A stretch of DNA of 64,000 nt from Halanaerobium saccharolyticum subsp. saccharolyticum DSM 6643 (lineage in GTDB: Bacteria > Bacillota > Halanaerobiia > Halanaerobiales > Halanaerobiaceae), in contig NZ_CAUI01000005.1 of assembly GCF_000350165.1 (NCBI RefSeq), positions 1 through 64,000 on the forward strand, written 5' to 3'. Shown here in pieces: positions 52,433-63,765 of the stretch. Both the position numbers and the translations under genes were made by a program. The notes under the pieces were generated by a model. That model saw only the letters and a list, made by a program, of their open reading frames with translations, did not search any database and was not told the DNA's origin. Positions within the stretch are counted from its first letter, which is position 1. The number at the start of each line of letters is the position of its first letter.

Positions 52433-52903
52433 ATGGATAAAAAATATTCGATTATTTCAAACTCACCAGCTGAGACTATTGCTTTTGGCAAGAAATTAGC
52501 AGAGCTTATCAATGTTCCTGCTTTAATATTATTAAATGGTGATCTCGGTACGGGTAAAACATTAATTACCAAAGCAGCAGTTTCTGCTTTAGGTTATCAA
52601 GGGGACGTAACAAGTCCTACTTTTAATCTAGTTCAGGAATATCAGGCTCAAGTAGAAATTATCCATATGGATCTTTATCGTTTGGATCGAAGTGAAGAAC
52701 TATTAGAAATAGGTTTTGAAGATTATTTAAATAGAGAAGCAGTTATCTTTATAGAATGGCCGGAACTGGCTTTATCTTTAATTCCGGCTGATTTTATTTT
52801 TATAAATATAGAAAAACTATCAGATAATCAAAGGGAAATAACTGTTCGCGGTGAAGGAAAGATGAGCAGCTTATTGATAGAAAGGTTGAATCAAGAATGT
52901 TAA
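52433..52903 (+). CDS. tsaE: tRNA threonylcarbamoyladenosine biosynthesis ATPase TsaE
   Basis: TsaE energises the TsaBD complex that makes t6A37 in tRNA. The P-loop GDLGTGKT is near residues 38-45; SPTFNLVQEY and HMDLYRL follow, with EWPE near residue 105. The 156 residues are normal. It begins right after the proC stop and overlaps tsaB by seven bases. Confidence 0.95.
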   Translation: MDKKYSIISNSPAETIAFGKKLAELINVPALILLNGDLGTGKTLITKAAVSALGYQGDVTSPTFNLVQEYQAQVEIIHMDLYRLDRSEELLEIGFEDYLNREAVIFIEWPELALSLIPADFIFINIEKLSDNQREITVRGEGKMSSLLIERLNQEC

Positions 52904-53610
52904 TTTTAGGGATTGATACTTCTACCGATAATTTAGGACTGGCATTAATGGAAGATGATCAACTTAAAGGTGAATATAATTTAAGTCTAAAAAGAAAGCA
53001 CAGTGAAAAATTACTACCCTTGATAGAACAAATATTTTCTCTGTTAGAAATTAAGCCAACAGACTTAGAAGCTGCTGCAGTTTCAATTGGACCGGGGTCT
53101 TTTACTGGCTTAAGAATCGGAATCACTACAGCAAAAATATTGGGTAGAATTTTTCAGATACCTGTTAAAGGAATATCTACTTTAGAAATAATGGCAGCCG
53201 GAGTTGAATCAAACTATATACTCTCGATGTTGGATGCCAGACGTCAAAGAATATATTATTCTTTTTATAAATCTAACTTTGAAAATAATAATTATTTACC
53301 AGAAAAGATATTAGGGGCAGCCAGTGCCCAAATTTCTGAAATGCCAGATTTATTAAATAATTTTAAGAAAGAAGAAATTACTGTTATCGGTGAAAAAACA
53401 ACAGAGGTTAGTGAAGTTTTAAAAGAAAATAAATTCATTATAAATAAATGTGCGTCGGAAAAAAATATACCAAGAGCAGCTGTTTTAGCTCGTCTTGGCA
53501 GAGATTATATAAGTTTAGGTCAGGAAGATAATATTTATGAGTTAAAACCAGCTTATCTAAAAAAGCCACAGGCAGAAATAGATTGGCAGCAAAAATATAG
53601 CAATAATTGA
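52897..53610 (+). CDS. tsaB: tRNA threonylcarbamoyladenosine biosynthesis protein TsaB
   Basis: TsaB is the non-catalytic ASKHA partner of TsaD. GIDTSTDNLGLAL and SIGPGSFTGLRIGITTAK are the signature segments; 237 residues is standard. The rimI acetyltransferase gene that often follows tsaB is absent here: tsaD comes next. Confidence 0.95.
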   Translation: MLILGIDTSTDNLGLALMEDDQLKGEYNLSLKRKHSEKLLPLIEQIFSLLEIKPTDLEAAAVSIGPGSFTGLRIGITTAKILGRIFQIPVKGISTLEIMAAGVESNYILSMLDARRQRIYYSFYKSNFENNNYLPEKILGAASAQISEMPDLLNNFKKEEITVIGEKTTEVSEVLKENKFIINKCASEKNIPRAAVLARLGRDYISLGQEDNIYELKPAYLKKPQAEIDWQQKYSNN

Positions 53611-53626
53611 TATGGGAGTGGAAAAA

Positions 53627-54664
53627 GTGGAGTTTGAAGATAGAATTAAAGATGAAAAAGAAGATATTTATATATTGGCACTTGAAAGTTCCTGTGATGA
53701 GACAGCTGCTTCAATTAATAAAAATGGACTAGAGGTATTGTCAAATGTTGTGTCTTCACAGGTAGATCTTCATAAAAAATTTGGTGGGGTAGTACCAGAA
53801 ATAGCTTCTCGAAAGCATCTGGAATTATTATTGCCGGTAATTGATCAGGCTTTAGAGGAAGCAGGAATTGGCTTTGAAGACTTAGATGCTGTAGCGTCTA
53901 CTTATGGCCCAGGACTAGTTGGAGGGCTTTTAGTTACTTTAACCGCTGCTAAGACTATTTCTTTATCATTAAACATTCCTCTAATTGGTGTTAATCATAT
54001 TGCTGGTCATATTTATGCAAACTTTATTGAAAATCCCGATATTAAAAAACCTCTGCTTTGTTTAACAATTTCAGGTGGACATACAGATTTATTATATTTT
54101 GAAAATCTAAGAGGTTATAAAATTTTAGGGAGAACAATCGATGATGCTGCAGGTGAGGCTTTTGATAAAATATCTAGATTTATGGGGCTTGGTTATCCAG
54201 GTGGACCTGCTATAGAAAAAGCAGCTCTTGCTGGTAATAAAGAGGCAATAGATTTTCCCCGAGCTGATTTAGGAGATAGTTATAATTTTAGTTTCAGTGG
54301 CCTAAAAACTGCCGTTATGAATCATGTAAATAATGAAGAACAGCGTGGAAATGAAATTGACAAAAATGACTTAGCTGCAAGTTTTCAAGAAGCAGTTGTT
54401 GATAGTCTAGCTTCTAATCTGATTAAAGCCGTAAAAGAATATCAAGTTCAGAGTGTTGTTCTTTCAGGTGGAGTAGCAGCTAATCAACGCCTTAGAGAGG
54501 TGATAGGCCAAAGACTTGCCAAACACAAGCTCAAATTATATTATCCTCCTCTGGAGTTATGTACTGATAATGCTGCAATGATTGGCGCAGTTGCCTATTA
54601 TCAATATCTTGATCGGGATTTTGCACCTTTAAGTATTAGTGCTGATCCGGCTTTAAAATTGTAG
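53627..54664 (+). CDS. tsaD: tRNA N6-threonylcarbamoyladenosine synthase TsaD
   Basis: TsaD transfers the threonylcarbamoyl group to A37. Metal-binding His residues lie in NHIAGHIYA; ESSCDETAAS, GPGLVGGLLV and LSGGVAANQRLR are the ASKHA signatures. GTG 53627 is chosen since GGGAG lies eight bases before; ATG 53612 has no SD. Length from GTG is 345. Followed by a radical SAM gene after 11 bases. Confidence 0.96.
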   Translation: MEFEDRIKDEKEDIYILALESSCDETAASINKNGLEVLSNVVSSQVDLHKKFGGVVPEIASRKHLELLLPVIDQALEEAGIGFEDLDAVASTYGPGLVGGLLVTLTAAKTISLSLNIPLIGVNHIAGHIYANFIENPDIKKPLLCLTISGGHTDLLYFENLRGYKILGRTIDDAAGEAFDKISRFMGLGYPGGPAIEKAALAGNKEAIDFPRADLGDSYNFSFSGLKTAVMNHVNNEEQRGNEIDKNDLAASFQEAVVDSLASNLIKAVKEYQVQSVVLSGGVAANQRLREVIGQRLAKHKLKLYYPPLELCTDNAAMIGAVAYYQYLDRDFAPLSISADPALKL

Positions 54665-54675
54665 GTGGTCTAATT

Positions 54676-56028
54676 ATGAAAAACAAAAGAACTAGAGAAG
54701 AAATAATTTTTAAAACAGTTAAAGAAGATAATATTTTACCAATAACTTCAATTTGTAAATTGAATTGTATTTTTTGTAGTCATAAAAATAACCCGCCAGA
54801 AGTTGAAACTTACAATTTTGGCCATTTAGAATTTGAACTTATTAAAAGAATGATTGAATTTTTAGATCCAGAGCAGCCTGTTTTTATCGGAGAATCTGCT
54901 AGTAAAATTATTGAAGGTGAGCCTTTTGTCCATCCAGATATTTATAAAATTTTGAAATATTTAAGGCAGCGCTGGCCAGAAATTGAAATTAAAATTACCA
55001 GTAGTGGATCATTTATAGAGCTGAAAAGGGTAGAATTTTTAAAAAAATTAAAGCCTCTTGAATTAAATATTTCTTTAAATGGCCCCGCTCCTGAGGAACG
55101 GGTTTTTTTAATGAATGATTCTCAACCAGATAATGTTTTTAAACTACTACCTAAATTAAAAAAGAATAAAATAAATTTTGAAGCAAGTATTGTATCAATG
55201 CATCATCTTAAAGGTTTTGAATATTTAAAAAGAAGTTTTGATTTTTTAGAAAAATATCCTCCCCAGAGTTTGAGAGTTTTTCTAGCAGGATTCAGTAATT
55301 ATGCAGATCAAGATTTAGCTGTTGATTCAAGTGAATATTATAGACTAAATAACTTTATTAATAAGCAGATAGCTAATTATTCATATCCAATTATTATCGA
55401 ACCACAGCTAATTTCATCATTAGCTGCAAATGTTAATGATATAATTGCTAATTCAGCTGCAGCTAAGGCTAATTTAAAAAGTGGTGATTTGATTTTAAAA
55501 GTAAATGGGAAAACCGTAAAAAGTAGAGTAGATGCTTTTTATAAAATTAAATCAGCTAAAAACCCTAAAATTGAATTGAAGCGGGAGGAGAAACAAATAA
55601 ATACTATTATTGAAAAAGAAGAAGGCATAAGTTCAGGTTTAATTATGTCCTATGATTTAAGTTTAAATCAAATAAACAAATTAAAAGCTTATGCAGAAGC
55701 TAGTAAAAAAGATAAGAAAAATAAAAAAACATTAATCATCTCATCTCAATTTGCCTATTCTTTTTTTAAAAAAATGTTGGCTCCTTATTTAAATTCTAAT
55801 TATAATTTAAATTTGCTTAAGGCAAAAAATTATTTTTTTGGGGGCTCAATAGCTGCTGCTGGTTTACTTTGTAATCAAGATTTAATTAAATTAATTAAAA
55901 AAGCAGACTTAGAAGCCGATAGAATAATTTTACCAGAAATAATTTATGATTATTATGGTAATGATTTGTTGGGGAAGCATTATAGTGAACTTGAAGATAA
56001 TTTTAAAGCAGAAGTCATATTAATCTGA
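54676..56028 (+). CDS. Radical SAM protein with internal PDZ-like and C-terminal DUF512-like parts
   Basis: The 450 residues begin with a radical SAM domain: CKLNCIFC at residues 27-34. About residues 247-330 look like a PDZ domain (AAKANLKSGDLILKVNGKTV). The C-terminus has NYFFGGSIAAAGLL and DRIILPEIIYDY, matching the end of DUF512 proteins. Known DUF512 proteins, as I recall, run PDZ, radical SAM, DUF512; here the order is different. Function unknown. It probably shares the tsa transcript. Confidence 0.65.
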   Translation: MKNKRTREEIIFKTVKEDNILPITSICKLNCIFCSHKNNPPEVETYNFGHLEFELIKRMIEFLDPEQPVFIGESASKIIEGEPFVHPDIYKILKYLRQRWPEIEIKITSSGSFIELKRVEFLKKLKPLELNISLNGPAPEERVFLMNDSQPDNVFKLLPKLKKNKINFEASIVSMHHLKGFEYLKRSFDFLEKYPPQSLRVFLAGFSNYADQDLAVDSSEYYRLNNFINKQIANYSYPIIIEPQLISSLAANVNDIIANSAAAKANLKSGDLILKVNGKTVKSRVDAFYKIKSAKNPKIELKREEKQINTIIEKEEGISSGLIMSYDLSLNQINKLKAYAEASKKDKKNKKTLIISSQFAYSFFKKMLAPYLNSNYNLNLLKAKNYFFGGSIAAAGLLCNQDLIKLIKKADLEADRIILPEIIYDYYGNDLLGKHYSELEDNFKAEVILI

Positions 56029-56145
56029 CTTTTTACTTTTTAGACTTTGGAAGAATTATTTAATGTTAATTAGAGAATGAATGACTTAATTGCTTCTAAT
56101 AATAAATAATAAACAATAATAGACTTTAAAGCGTATATTGAGGAT

Positions 56146-56174
56146 TTGATTTTCCTTTCTGACTTAGATATTAT
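56146..56174 (+). promoter_or_regulatory. Promoter of groES-groEL
   Basis: TTGATT at 56146-56151 and TATTAT at 56169-56174 with a 17-base spacer. The predicted start near 56181 is just upstream of the CIRCE operator, so HrcA binding would block it. Confidence 0.7.
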
Positions 56175-56188
56175 ATTTACAGTGCTTG

Positions 56189-56215
56189 TTAGCACTCACT
56201 TCGATTGAGTGCTAA
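56189..56215. promoter_or_regulatory. CIRCE operator (HrcA site)
   Basis: TTAGCACTC, nine bases, then GAGTGCTAA: perfect CIRCE. HrcA represses class I heat-shock genes here. The hrcA gene itself is not in the window. Confidence 0.98.
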
Positions 56216-56259
56216 TCACAATAAAAAGAATATAATATTTAGAAGGGGGTTATTTTTAA

Positions 56260-56553
56260 ATGAGTATTAAACCATTAGATGACAGAGTTGTAGTAAAATA
56301 TGTAGAAAAAGATGACGGTGAAGAAAAAACCAAGGGAGGAATTGTTCTTCCTGACACAGCAAAAAAAGATGAAAAACCGCAGCAGGCAGAAATTGTTGCT
56401 GTAGGTAGAAATATTGCTCCAGAAGGTGAAGAAGCAGAAGTAGCTGTAGGGGATACAGTAGTCTTTGATAAATATGCTGGAACAAAAGTCGAAATTGATT
56501 CTGAAGAATATATAATCTTATCAATGGATGATGTTTTAGCAGTAATTGATTAG
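56260..56553 (+). CDS. groES: Co-chaperonin GroES
   Basis: GroES caps GroEL. The 97 residues begin MSIKPLDDRVVVKY and include the mobile-loop KTKGGIVLPDTAKKD; the roof loop and C-terminal DDVLAVID are typical. The ATG follows GAAGGGGG. The gap to groEL is 115 bases, longer than common. Confidence 0.98.
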   Translation: MSIKPLDDRVVVKYVEKDDGEEKTKGGIVLPDTAKKDEKPQQAEIVAVGRNIAPEGEEAEVAVGDTVVFDKYAGTKVEIDSEEYIILSMDDVLAVID

Positions 56554-56668
56554 TTTATTATAGATTAGTAATACTAATTTATTTTACTGTTAAATAGATT
56601 TGATTTTTAAATTTAGATTTTTACTTAATAAAAAAATAACTCAGTTTAACTATACAGGAGGGTTTTAA

Positions 56669-58336
<1,668 letters not shown>

Positions 58337-58369
58337 GTCCTCAACATCCATTAATTAAATGAAACTATT

Positions 58370-58409
58370 AAGGTGTATAACTCTATCAATGAGTTATACA
58401 CCTTTTTTA
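58370..58409 (+). terminator. Terminator after groEL
   Basis: A perfect 14-pair stem, AAGGTGTATAACTC with GAGTTATACACCTT, around a seven-base loop and followed by T residues. Confidence 0.95.
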
Positions 58410-58574
58410 TTGCTTAATTTCATTAAACTGTTAAATAAGATTTTATTATTTTAAAAAAGGATTTTTTTAACGAATAGAGAATATATTATAATAAGAGAAA
58501 ATAGAAATATAATACAAGTGGGGGGAGATAAATATACTTGTAAGAATAAAAAAGTATGTAGGGCAGGTGATTTT

Positions 58575-59384
58575 GTGAAAAATAATTTTATAGTATATGT
58601 TTTATCAGATTCAGTTGGAGATACTGCTGAACAAGTTGCTCGGGCTGCAGCAGAACAATATGAAAATACCGATTATGAAATAAAAAAATTTCCATATGTA
58701 GAGAGTCTAAAGAAAATAGATAAAATTATGGAAAATTTAAATCCTGCAAATTCAATTTTTGTTTATACTATGGTTAATAAAGAAATTTCAGAATATCTTC
58801 AAAGAGCCTGTAAAGAAAAAGGTATACCTTATATTGATATTATGGCTCCCAGTTTAGATAAATTCACTGGTTTTTTAAATCAAGAACCAATAAGAGAATC
58901 TGGAGTTATTCGTAAACTTGATGAAGATTATTTTAAAAGAGTAGAAGCGGTGGAATTTGCAGTTAAATATGATGATGGAAAAGATCCAAGAGGGATTTTA
59001 AAAGCGGATATAGTTTTAATAGGAGTTTCTCGCTCATCTAAAACTCCCTTAAGTATGTATTTAGCCCATAAAAATTATAAAGTGGTAAATATTCCACTTG
59101 TTACTGGTTCTAAAGTTCCTGACCAATTATTTGAAGTTCCTCGAAGAAAAATTATTGGTTTAATGATTGATCCTTCTGACCTTATCGAAATTCGGCGTGA
59201 AAGAATTAAAGTTTTAGGTCTTGATAATAGTGTAGATTATGTGTCAATCGAAAAGATTTATGAAGAACTGGAATATGCTCAAAAAATAATGAAAAAGCTT
59301 GGCTGTCCAGTAATTGATATGACAAAAAAAGCTGTTGAAGAAGCAGCAAATTTGGTCATTGATATCATAGATGATCTTAACTAA
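58575..59384 (+). CDS. ppsR: PPDK regulatory protein (bifunctional kinase/pyrophosphorylase)
   Basis: It inactivates pyruvate phosphate dikinase by ADP-dependent phosphorylation of the threonine next to the catalytic His and reactivates it by phosphorolysis. The family core VLSDSVGDTAEQVARAA at the start and the P-loop-like GVSRSSKTPLSMYLA (about residues 152-166) are present. GTG 58575 gives 269 residues; GTG 58518 upstream would add 19 with no good SD of its own. Directly followed by ppdK. Confidence 0.93.
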   Translation: MKNNFIVYVLSDSVGDTAEQVARAAAEQYENTDYEIKKFPYVESLKKIDKIMENLNPANSIFVYTMVNKEISEYLQRACKEKGIPYIDIMAPSLDKFTGFLNQEPIRESGVIRKLDEDYFKRVEAVEFAVKYDDGKDPRGILKADIVLIGVSRSSKTPLSMYLAHKNYKVVNIPLVTGSKVPDQLFEVPRRKIIGLMIDPSDLIEIRRERIKVLGLDNSVDYVSIEKIYEELEYAQKIMKKLGCPVIDMTKKAVEEAANLVIDIIDDLN

Positions 59385-59401
59385 CAAAAGGAGGGGTTTT
59401 G

Positions 59402-62023
59402 TTGAAGAAATATGTTTATGCCTTTGAAGACGGTAAAAAAGAAATGAAGTCACTGTTGGGTGGTAAAGGTGCCAATCTTGCTGAGATGAGTAAAATAGGA
59501 TTACCGGTACCTCCAGGGTTTACAATCACTACAGAAGCCTGTATTCACTATATTGAAATTGGTGAAAAGTTAGAAGATAGTTTAAAAGAAAGTATTTTTA
59601 AACATTTAGAAGACTTAGAAGATGAAATCGGGAAAGATTTTGGTGATGTAAATGATCCTCTTTTAGTATCTGTTAGATCTGGTGCAGTGATTTCTATGCC
59701 GGGAATGATGGATACAATTTTAAACCTAGGTTTAAATGATAAGAGTGTTGAGGGCTTAGCTAAAAAGACTTCAAATCCTCGTTTTGCTTATGATAGTTAT
59801 CGCCGTTTGATTCAAATGTTCGGTAATGTTGTACTGGGAATACCTGGGTATGAGTTTGATAATTATTTAGAAAGAAAAAAAGAGAAAAAAGATTACGACA
59901 ATGATACTGATCTAACTGTTGATGATCTTAAAGATATTATCCAAGACTTTAAAGCTTTAATTAAAAATAGAAAAGACATAGAATTTCCACAAAAACCAGA
60001 AGAACAATTAATAATGGCTGTAAAAGCCGTATTCAGTTCCTGGAATAATGCAAGAGCGATTTCTTATAGAAATCACAATGATATTCCACATGATTTAGGT
60101 ACTGCAGTAAATGTTCAAACTATGGTTTTTGGTAACATAGGTGATAATTCTGGTACAGGTGTTGCCTTTACTCGTAACCCTGCTACTGGCGAAAATAAAG
60201 TTTTTGGAGAATTCCTGTTAAACGCACAGGGAGAAGATGTTGTGGCAGGTATTAGAACTCCTAAAGATATTAGCGAACTAAATAATTTAATGCCTGAAGT
60301 TTATGAGGAATTTATGGAAGTAACTGAAACTTTAGAACAGCATTATAAAGATATGCAGGATATTGAATTTACTATTCAAGAAGGAGATCTTTACTTACTC
60401 CAGACTAGAACTGGTAAAAGAACCGCTGATGCAGCAGTTAATATTGCAGTTGATATGGAAGAAGAAGGATTAATTGATAAAGAGACTGCAGTTATGAGAA
60501 TAGATCCAGAAGATATTAGTCAGCTATTACATCCAAACTTTAAAGAAGATGAGTTAGAAAAAGCAGATTTACTAGCTACTGGACTTGCAGCATCTCCTGG
60601 TGCAGCTACCGGTAAAATCTATTTTAATTCAGAAGATGCAGCTGAAGCGGCTGCTGATGGCGAGGATGTAATTCTTGTTCGTAAAGAAACATCACCTGAA
60701 GACATTGAAGGTATGGTTAAGTCCAATGGTATTTTAACTTCTCGTGGTGGAATGACCTCACACGCTGCAGTTGTAGCTCGTGGTATGGGTAAGTGCTGTG
60801 TAGCAGGTGCTGGAGATATTCAGGTTGATGAAAGCACAAGACAGTTCTTTGTAGATGATCGGGTATTTAATGAAGGAGATTATATTTCTCTTAATGGTAG
60901 TACAGGTGAAGTATATGCTGGAGTTGTAGAAACAACTGAAGCTCATTTAACAGATAATTTCAAAAAATTAATGATTTGGTCAGATGAATATCGTGATATG
61001 GGGGTCTATACTAATGCTGATACACCAAAAGATGCTCAAGTAGCAATTGATTTTGGGGCAGAAGGTATTGGACTCTGTCGTACAGAGCACATGTTCTTTG
61101 ATAGTGAAAGAATCATGTCAGTTCGTGAAATGATTGTTGCTGATAGTAAAAAGAAGCGTAAAAAGGCACTGGAAAAATTATTCCCTTATCAAAAAGAGGA
61201 TTTTAAAGGCATCTTTAAAGTTATGCAGGATAAGAATGTAACTGTAAGATTACTTGACCCACCATTACATGAGTTCTTACCTCAAAATGAAAGAGATATT
61301 AAAAATTTAGCTGAAGAATTAACTATATCTGTAGAAGAATTAAGACGGATTATTAGTGATTTAGAGGAAATGAACCCAATGTTAGGTCATCGCGGATGTC
61401 GTCTTGGTATTAGTTATCCTGAGATTTATAAAATGCAGGTAAGAGCTATAATTTCTGCAGCTATTGAAGTAAAAGAAGAGGAAGGTTATGAAGTGAAAGC
61501 GGATATTATGATTCCTCTTGTTGGTACTGACAGAGAGCTAGAAATTATAAGAGAGAAAGCAGAAGAAGTTGCTGAAGGATTATTAGAAGATACCGATACA
61601 GATATATATTATACTATTGGTACAATGATTGAGATTCCAAGAGCTGCACTTTTAGCTGATAGAATTGCTAAATATGCTGATTTCTTCTCCTTTGGTACTA
61701 ATGATTTAACTCAGATGACATATGGATTTTCACGTGATGATGCTGGTAAGTTCATTGGCCAGTATTTAGAACAAGAAATATTTGCTAAAGATCCTTTCCA
61801 GGTACTGGATCAAGATGGTGTAGGTAAATTAATTGAAAACACAGTTAAATTGGGACGAGAAGAAAAGCCTGAACTTAAAATAGGAATTTGTGGAGAACAT
61901 GGTGGAGAACCATCTTCTATCGAGTTTTGCCATAAAAATAATTTAAATTATGTTTCCTGTTCACCCTATAGAGTTCCAATCGCTCGTCTAGCAGCAGCGC
62001 AATCTGCAATTAAAAATAATTAA
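59402..62023 (+). CDS. ppdK: Pyruvate, phosphate dikinase
   Basis: PPDK interconverts PEP, AMP and PPi with pyruvate, ATP and Pi; in anaerobes it can act glycolytically. The N-terminal nucleotide domain begins AFEDGKKEMKSLLGGKGANLAEM; the central phospho-His lies in GGMTSHAAVVARGMG (His about 453), with the regulated Thr just before. The C-terminal PEP domain has the catalytic Cys in GICGEHGGEPSS (about 829). TTG 59402 is seven bases from GGAGG. Length is 873. Confidence 0.97.
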   Translation: MKKYVYAFEDGKKEMKSLLGGKGANLAEMSKIGLPVPPGFTITTEACIHYIEIGEKLEDSLKESIFKHLEDLEDEIGKDFGDVNDPLLVSVRSGAVISMPGMMDTILNLGLNDKSVEGLAKKTSNPRFAYDSYRRLIQMFGNVVLGIPGYEFDNYLERKKEKKDYDNDTDLTVDDLKDIIQDFKALIKNRKDIEFPQKPEEQLIMAVKAVFSSWNNARAISYRNHNDIPHDLGTAVNVQTMVFGNIGDNSGTGVAFTRNPATGENKVFGEFLLNAQGEDVVAGIRTPKDISELNNLMPEVYEEFMEVTETLEQHYKDMQDIEFTIQEGDLYLLQTRTGKRTADAAVNIAVDMEEEGLIDKETAVMRIDPEDISQLLHPNFKEDELEKADLLATGLAASPGAATGKIYFNSEDAAEAAADGEDVILVRKETSPEDIEGMVKSNGILTSRGGMTSHAAVVARGMGKCCVAGAGDIQVDESTRQFFVDDRVFNEGDYISLNGSTGEVYAGVVETTEAHLTDNFKKLMIWSDEYRDMGVYTNADTPKDAQVAIDFGAEGIGLCRTEHMFFDSERIMSVREMIVADSKKKRKKALEKLFPYQKEDFKGIFKVMQDKNVTVRLLDPPLHEFLPQNERDIKNLAEELTISVEELRRIISDLEEMNPMLGHRGCRLGISYPEIYKMQVRAIISAAIEVKEEEGYEVKADIMIPLVGTDRELEIIREKAEEVAEGLLEDTDTDIYYTIGTMIEIPRAALLADRIAKYADFFSFGTNDLTQMTYGFSRDDAGKFIGQYLEQEIFAKDPFQVLDQDGVGKLIENTVKLGREEKPELKIGICGEHGGEPSSIEFCHKNNLNYVSCSPYRVPIARLAAAQSAIKNN

Positions 62024-62064
62024 GAAAGAAACTGAATTTTTATTCAGATAGCTAATCAAAAGTT

Positions 62065-62103
62065 AACTCCCTTCTATTATTTTAAGCAATAGGAGGGAGT
62101 TTT
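62065..62103 (+). terminator. Terminator-like hairpin after ppdK
   Basis: AACTCCCTTCTATT and AATAGGAGGGAGTT pair over 14 positions with one G-U pair; only a short T tract follows. Confidence 0.75.
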
Positions 62104-62144
62104 AATATTAGATTAAATTTATAATTTTATTAATTGTATAAACC

Positions 62145-62174
62145 TTGACAACTACAGTATTTACACTGTATACT
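62145..62174 (+). promoter_or_regulatory. Promoter of guaA
   Basis: TTGACA at 62145-62150 and TATACT at 62169-62174 with an 18-base spacer. The leader is only about 22 bases, so no purine riboswitch fits between it and guaA. Confidence 0.75.
62153..62170. promoter_or_regulatory. Inverted repeat within the guaA promoter
   Basis: TACAGT and ACTGTA separated by six bases (62153-62170), perfectly complementary, lie between the -35 and -10 elements. A repressor bound there would exclude RNA polymerase. Its regulator is unknown; the arms resemble TACA/TGTA operators of BlaI/CopY-like proteins. Confidence 0.45.
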
Positions 62175-62203
62175 TTAGTAAATAAAAGCGGAAGGGGAAT
62201 TAG

Positions 62204-63742
62204 ATGGATTACGATAAGATACTTATTCTTGATTTTGGAGGTCAGTATAGTCAACTGATTGCCAGAAGAGTGAGAGAATTTAATGTTTATTCTATAATTA
62301 GAGGGCACGACATTGAACTAGAAGAAATCAAAAAAATTGATCCAGCAGCTATAATTTTTTCAGGAGGTCCAGACAGTGTAACTGGTCCGGGGGCCCCAGG
62401 TGTTGATCAGGGAGTTTTTGAATTAGGAATTCCTATTTTAGGTATTTGCTATGGAATGCAGTTAATGGCTCAGTTACTTGAAGCTGGTCATGTAGAAAAG
62501 GCAGAGCATGGTGAGTATGGGAAAGCAAATTTAGAATTATTTACCCAAAAGAAATTATTTAAAGAAATAGATAATCATTCACAAGTTTGGATGAGTCATG
62601 GTGATCATGTTAAAAAAGTTCCAGCAGGATTTGAAGTGATTGCCAGAACTGAATTAACTGCAGCAGCAGCAATGGCTGATTTTGAAAGAGATTTTTATGG
62701 AGTTCAGTTTCATCCAGAGGTAAACCATACTATTCAAGGAAAAACAATTCTACATAACTTTTTGTTTAGAATTGTAAATGTTAAGGCTAATTGGAATATG
62801 GCAGATTATATCAATGAAGAAGTTGAAAGGATTAGAAAACAGGTAGGTAAAGGTAAAGTTATCTGTGGACTTTCTGGAGGAGTTGATTCTGCTGTTGCTT
62901 CAGCTATTGTTCATAAGGCAATAGGAGACCAATTAACCTGTATTTTTGTTGATCATGGTCTTTTGCGAAAGGGAGAGGCTGAACAGGTTAAAAGAACTTT
63001 TGGAGAAGAATTTAATATTCCGTTGATTTATGTTGATGCCAAAAAAAGATTTTTAGACAGATTAACTGGGATTACAGAACCTGAAGAGAAAAGAAAAATA
63101 ATCGGTGACGAATTTATTCAAGTTTTTGATGAAGAAGCGGAAAAATTGGAAGATGTTCGCTATTTAGTTCAGGGAACTATTTATTCTGATGTAATAGAAA
63201 GTGGTGGAACTGATAAAGCAGCAACAATCAAAAGTCACCATAATGTTGGAGGTCTGCCTGAAGAGATGAATTTAGAACTTGTAGAGCCACTGCATTTTTT
63301 ATTTAAAGATGAGGTTAGGAAAATTGGTGAAGTTCTAGGTTTACCTGAAGAAATTGTTTGGAGACAGCCTTTTCCCGGTCCAGGTCTAGCCATTCGAATT
63401 ATTGGCGATGTAGATTGGGATAAATTAGAAATCTTGCGAAATGCAGATGCAATTGTTCAAGAAGAAATAAAAGATGCTGGTCTTTATAGAGATATCTGGC
63501 AGTCTTTTGCAGTTTTACCTGACTTGCGAAGTGTAGGTGTTATGGGTGACGAAAGGACATATGGATATCCAATTATTTTGAGAGCAGTAAATAGTGATGA
63601 TGCAATGACTGCTGATTGGGCTCGTCTTCCATATGAAGTTATGCAGTCAATTTCTAATAGAATTGTTAATCAGGTTAAAGAAGTAAACAGAGTTGTCTAT
63701 GATATTACATCAAAACCTCCTGGAACAATAGAATGGGAGTAA
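62204..63742 (+). CDS. guaA: GMP synthase (glutamine-hydrolysing)
   Basis: GuaA aminates XMP to GMP. The N-terminal amidotransferase (about 1-190) has Cys in GICYGMQLM and His-Glu in VQFHPEV; the ATP-pyrophosphatase part has the PP-loop [10 protein letters not shown] near residue 223 and the C-terminal domain ends KPPGTIEWE. The 512 residues are standard. It carries its own promoter. Confidence 0.98.
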   Translation: MDYDKILILDFGGQYSQLIARRVREFNVYSIIRGHDIELEEIKKIDPAAIIFSGGPDSVTGPGAPGVDQGVFELGIPILGICYGMQLMAQLLEAGHVEKAEHGEYGKANLELFTQKKLFKEIDNHSQVWMSHGDHVKKVPAGFEVIARTELTAAAAMADFERDFYGVQFHPEVNHTIQGKTILHNFLFRIVNVKANWNMADYINEEVERIRKQVGKGKVICGLSGGVDSAVASAIVHKAIGDQLTCIFVDHGLLRKGEAEQVKRTFGEEFNIPLIYVDAKKRFLDRLTGITEPEEKRKIIGDEFIQVFDEEAEKLEDVRYLVQGTIYSDVIESGGTDKAATIKSHHNVGGLPEEMNLELVEPLHFLFKDEVRKIGEVLGLPEEIVWRQPFPGPGLAIRIIGDVDWDKLEILRNADAIVQEEIKDAGLYRDIWQSFAVLPDLRSVGVMGDERTYGYPIILRAVNSDDAMTADWARLPYEVMQSISNRIVNQVKEVNRVVYDITSKPPGTIEWE

Positions 63743-63765
63743 TTCTTAGAAAAGAGGTGTAAACT

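Noticed and set aside
58518-58574. Longer start for the PPDK regulator at GTG 58518
   Set aside because: That GTG is part of a G-rich SD-like stretch without its own upstream SD, and the added residues do not match the family start.
62175-62203. Purine riboswitch before guaA
   Set aside because: Only about 22-29 leader bases exist after the promoter, far too short.
62108-62308. Minus-strand ORF across the guaA promoter
   Set aside because: No SD or recognisable protein; it crosses the promoter and guaA start.
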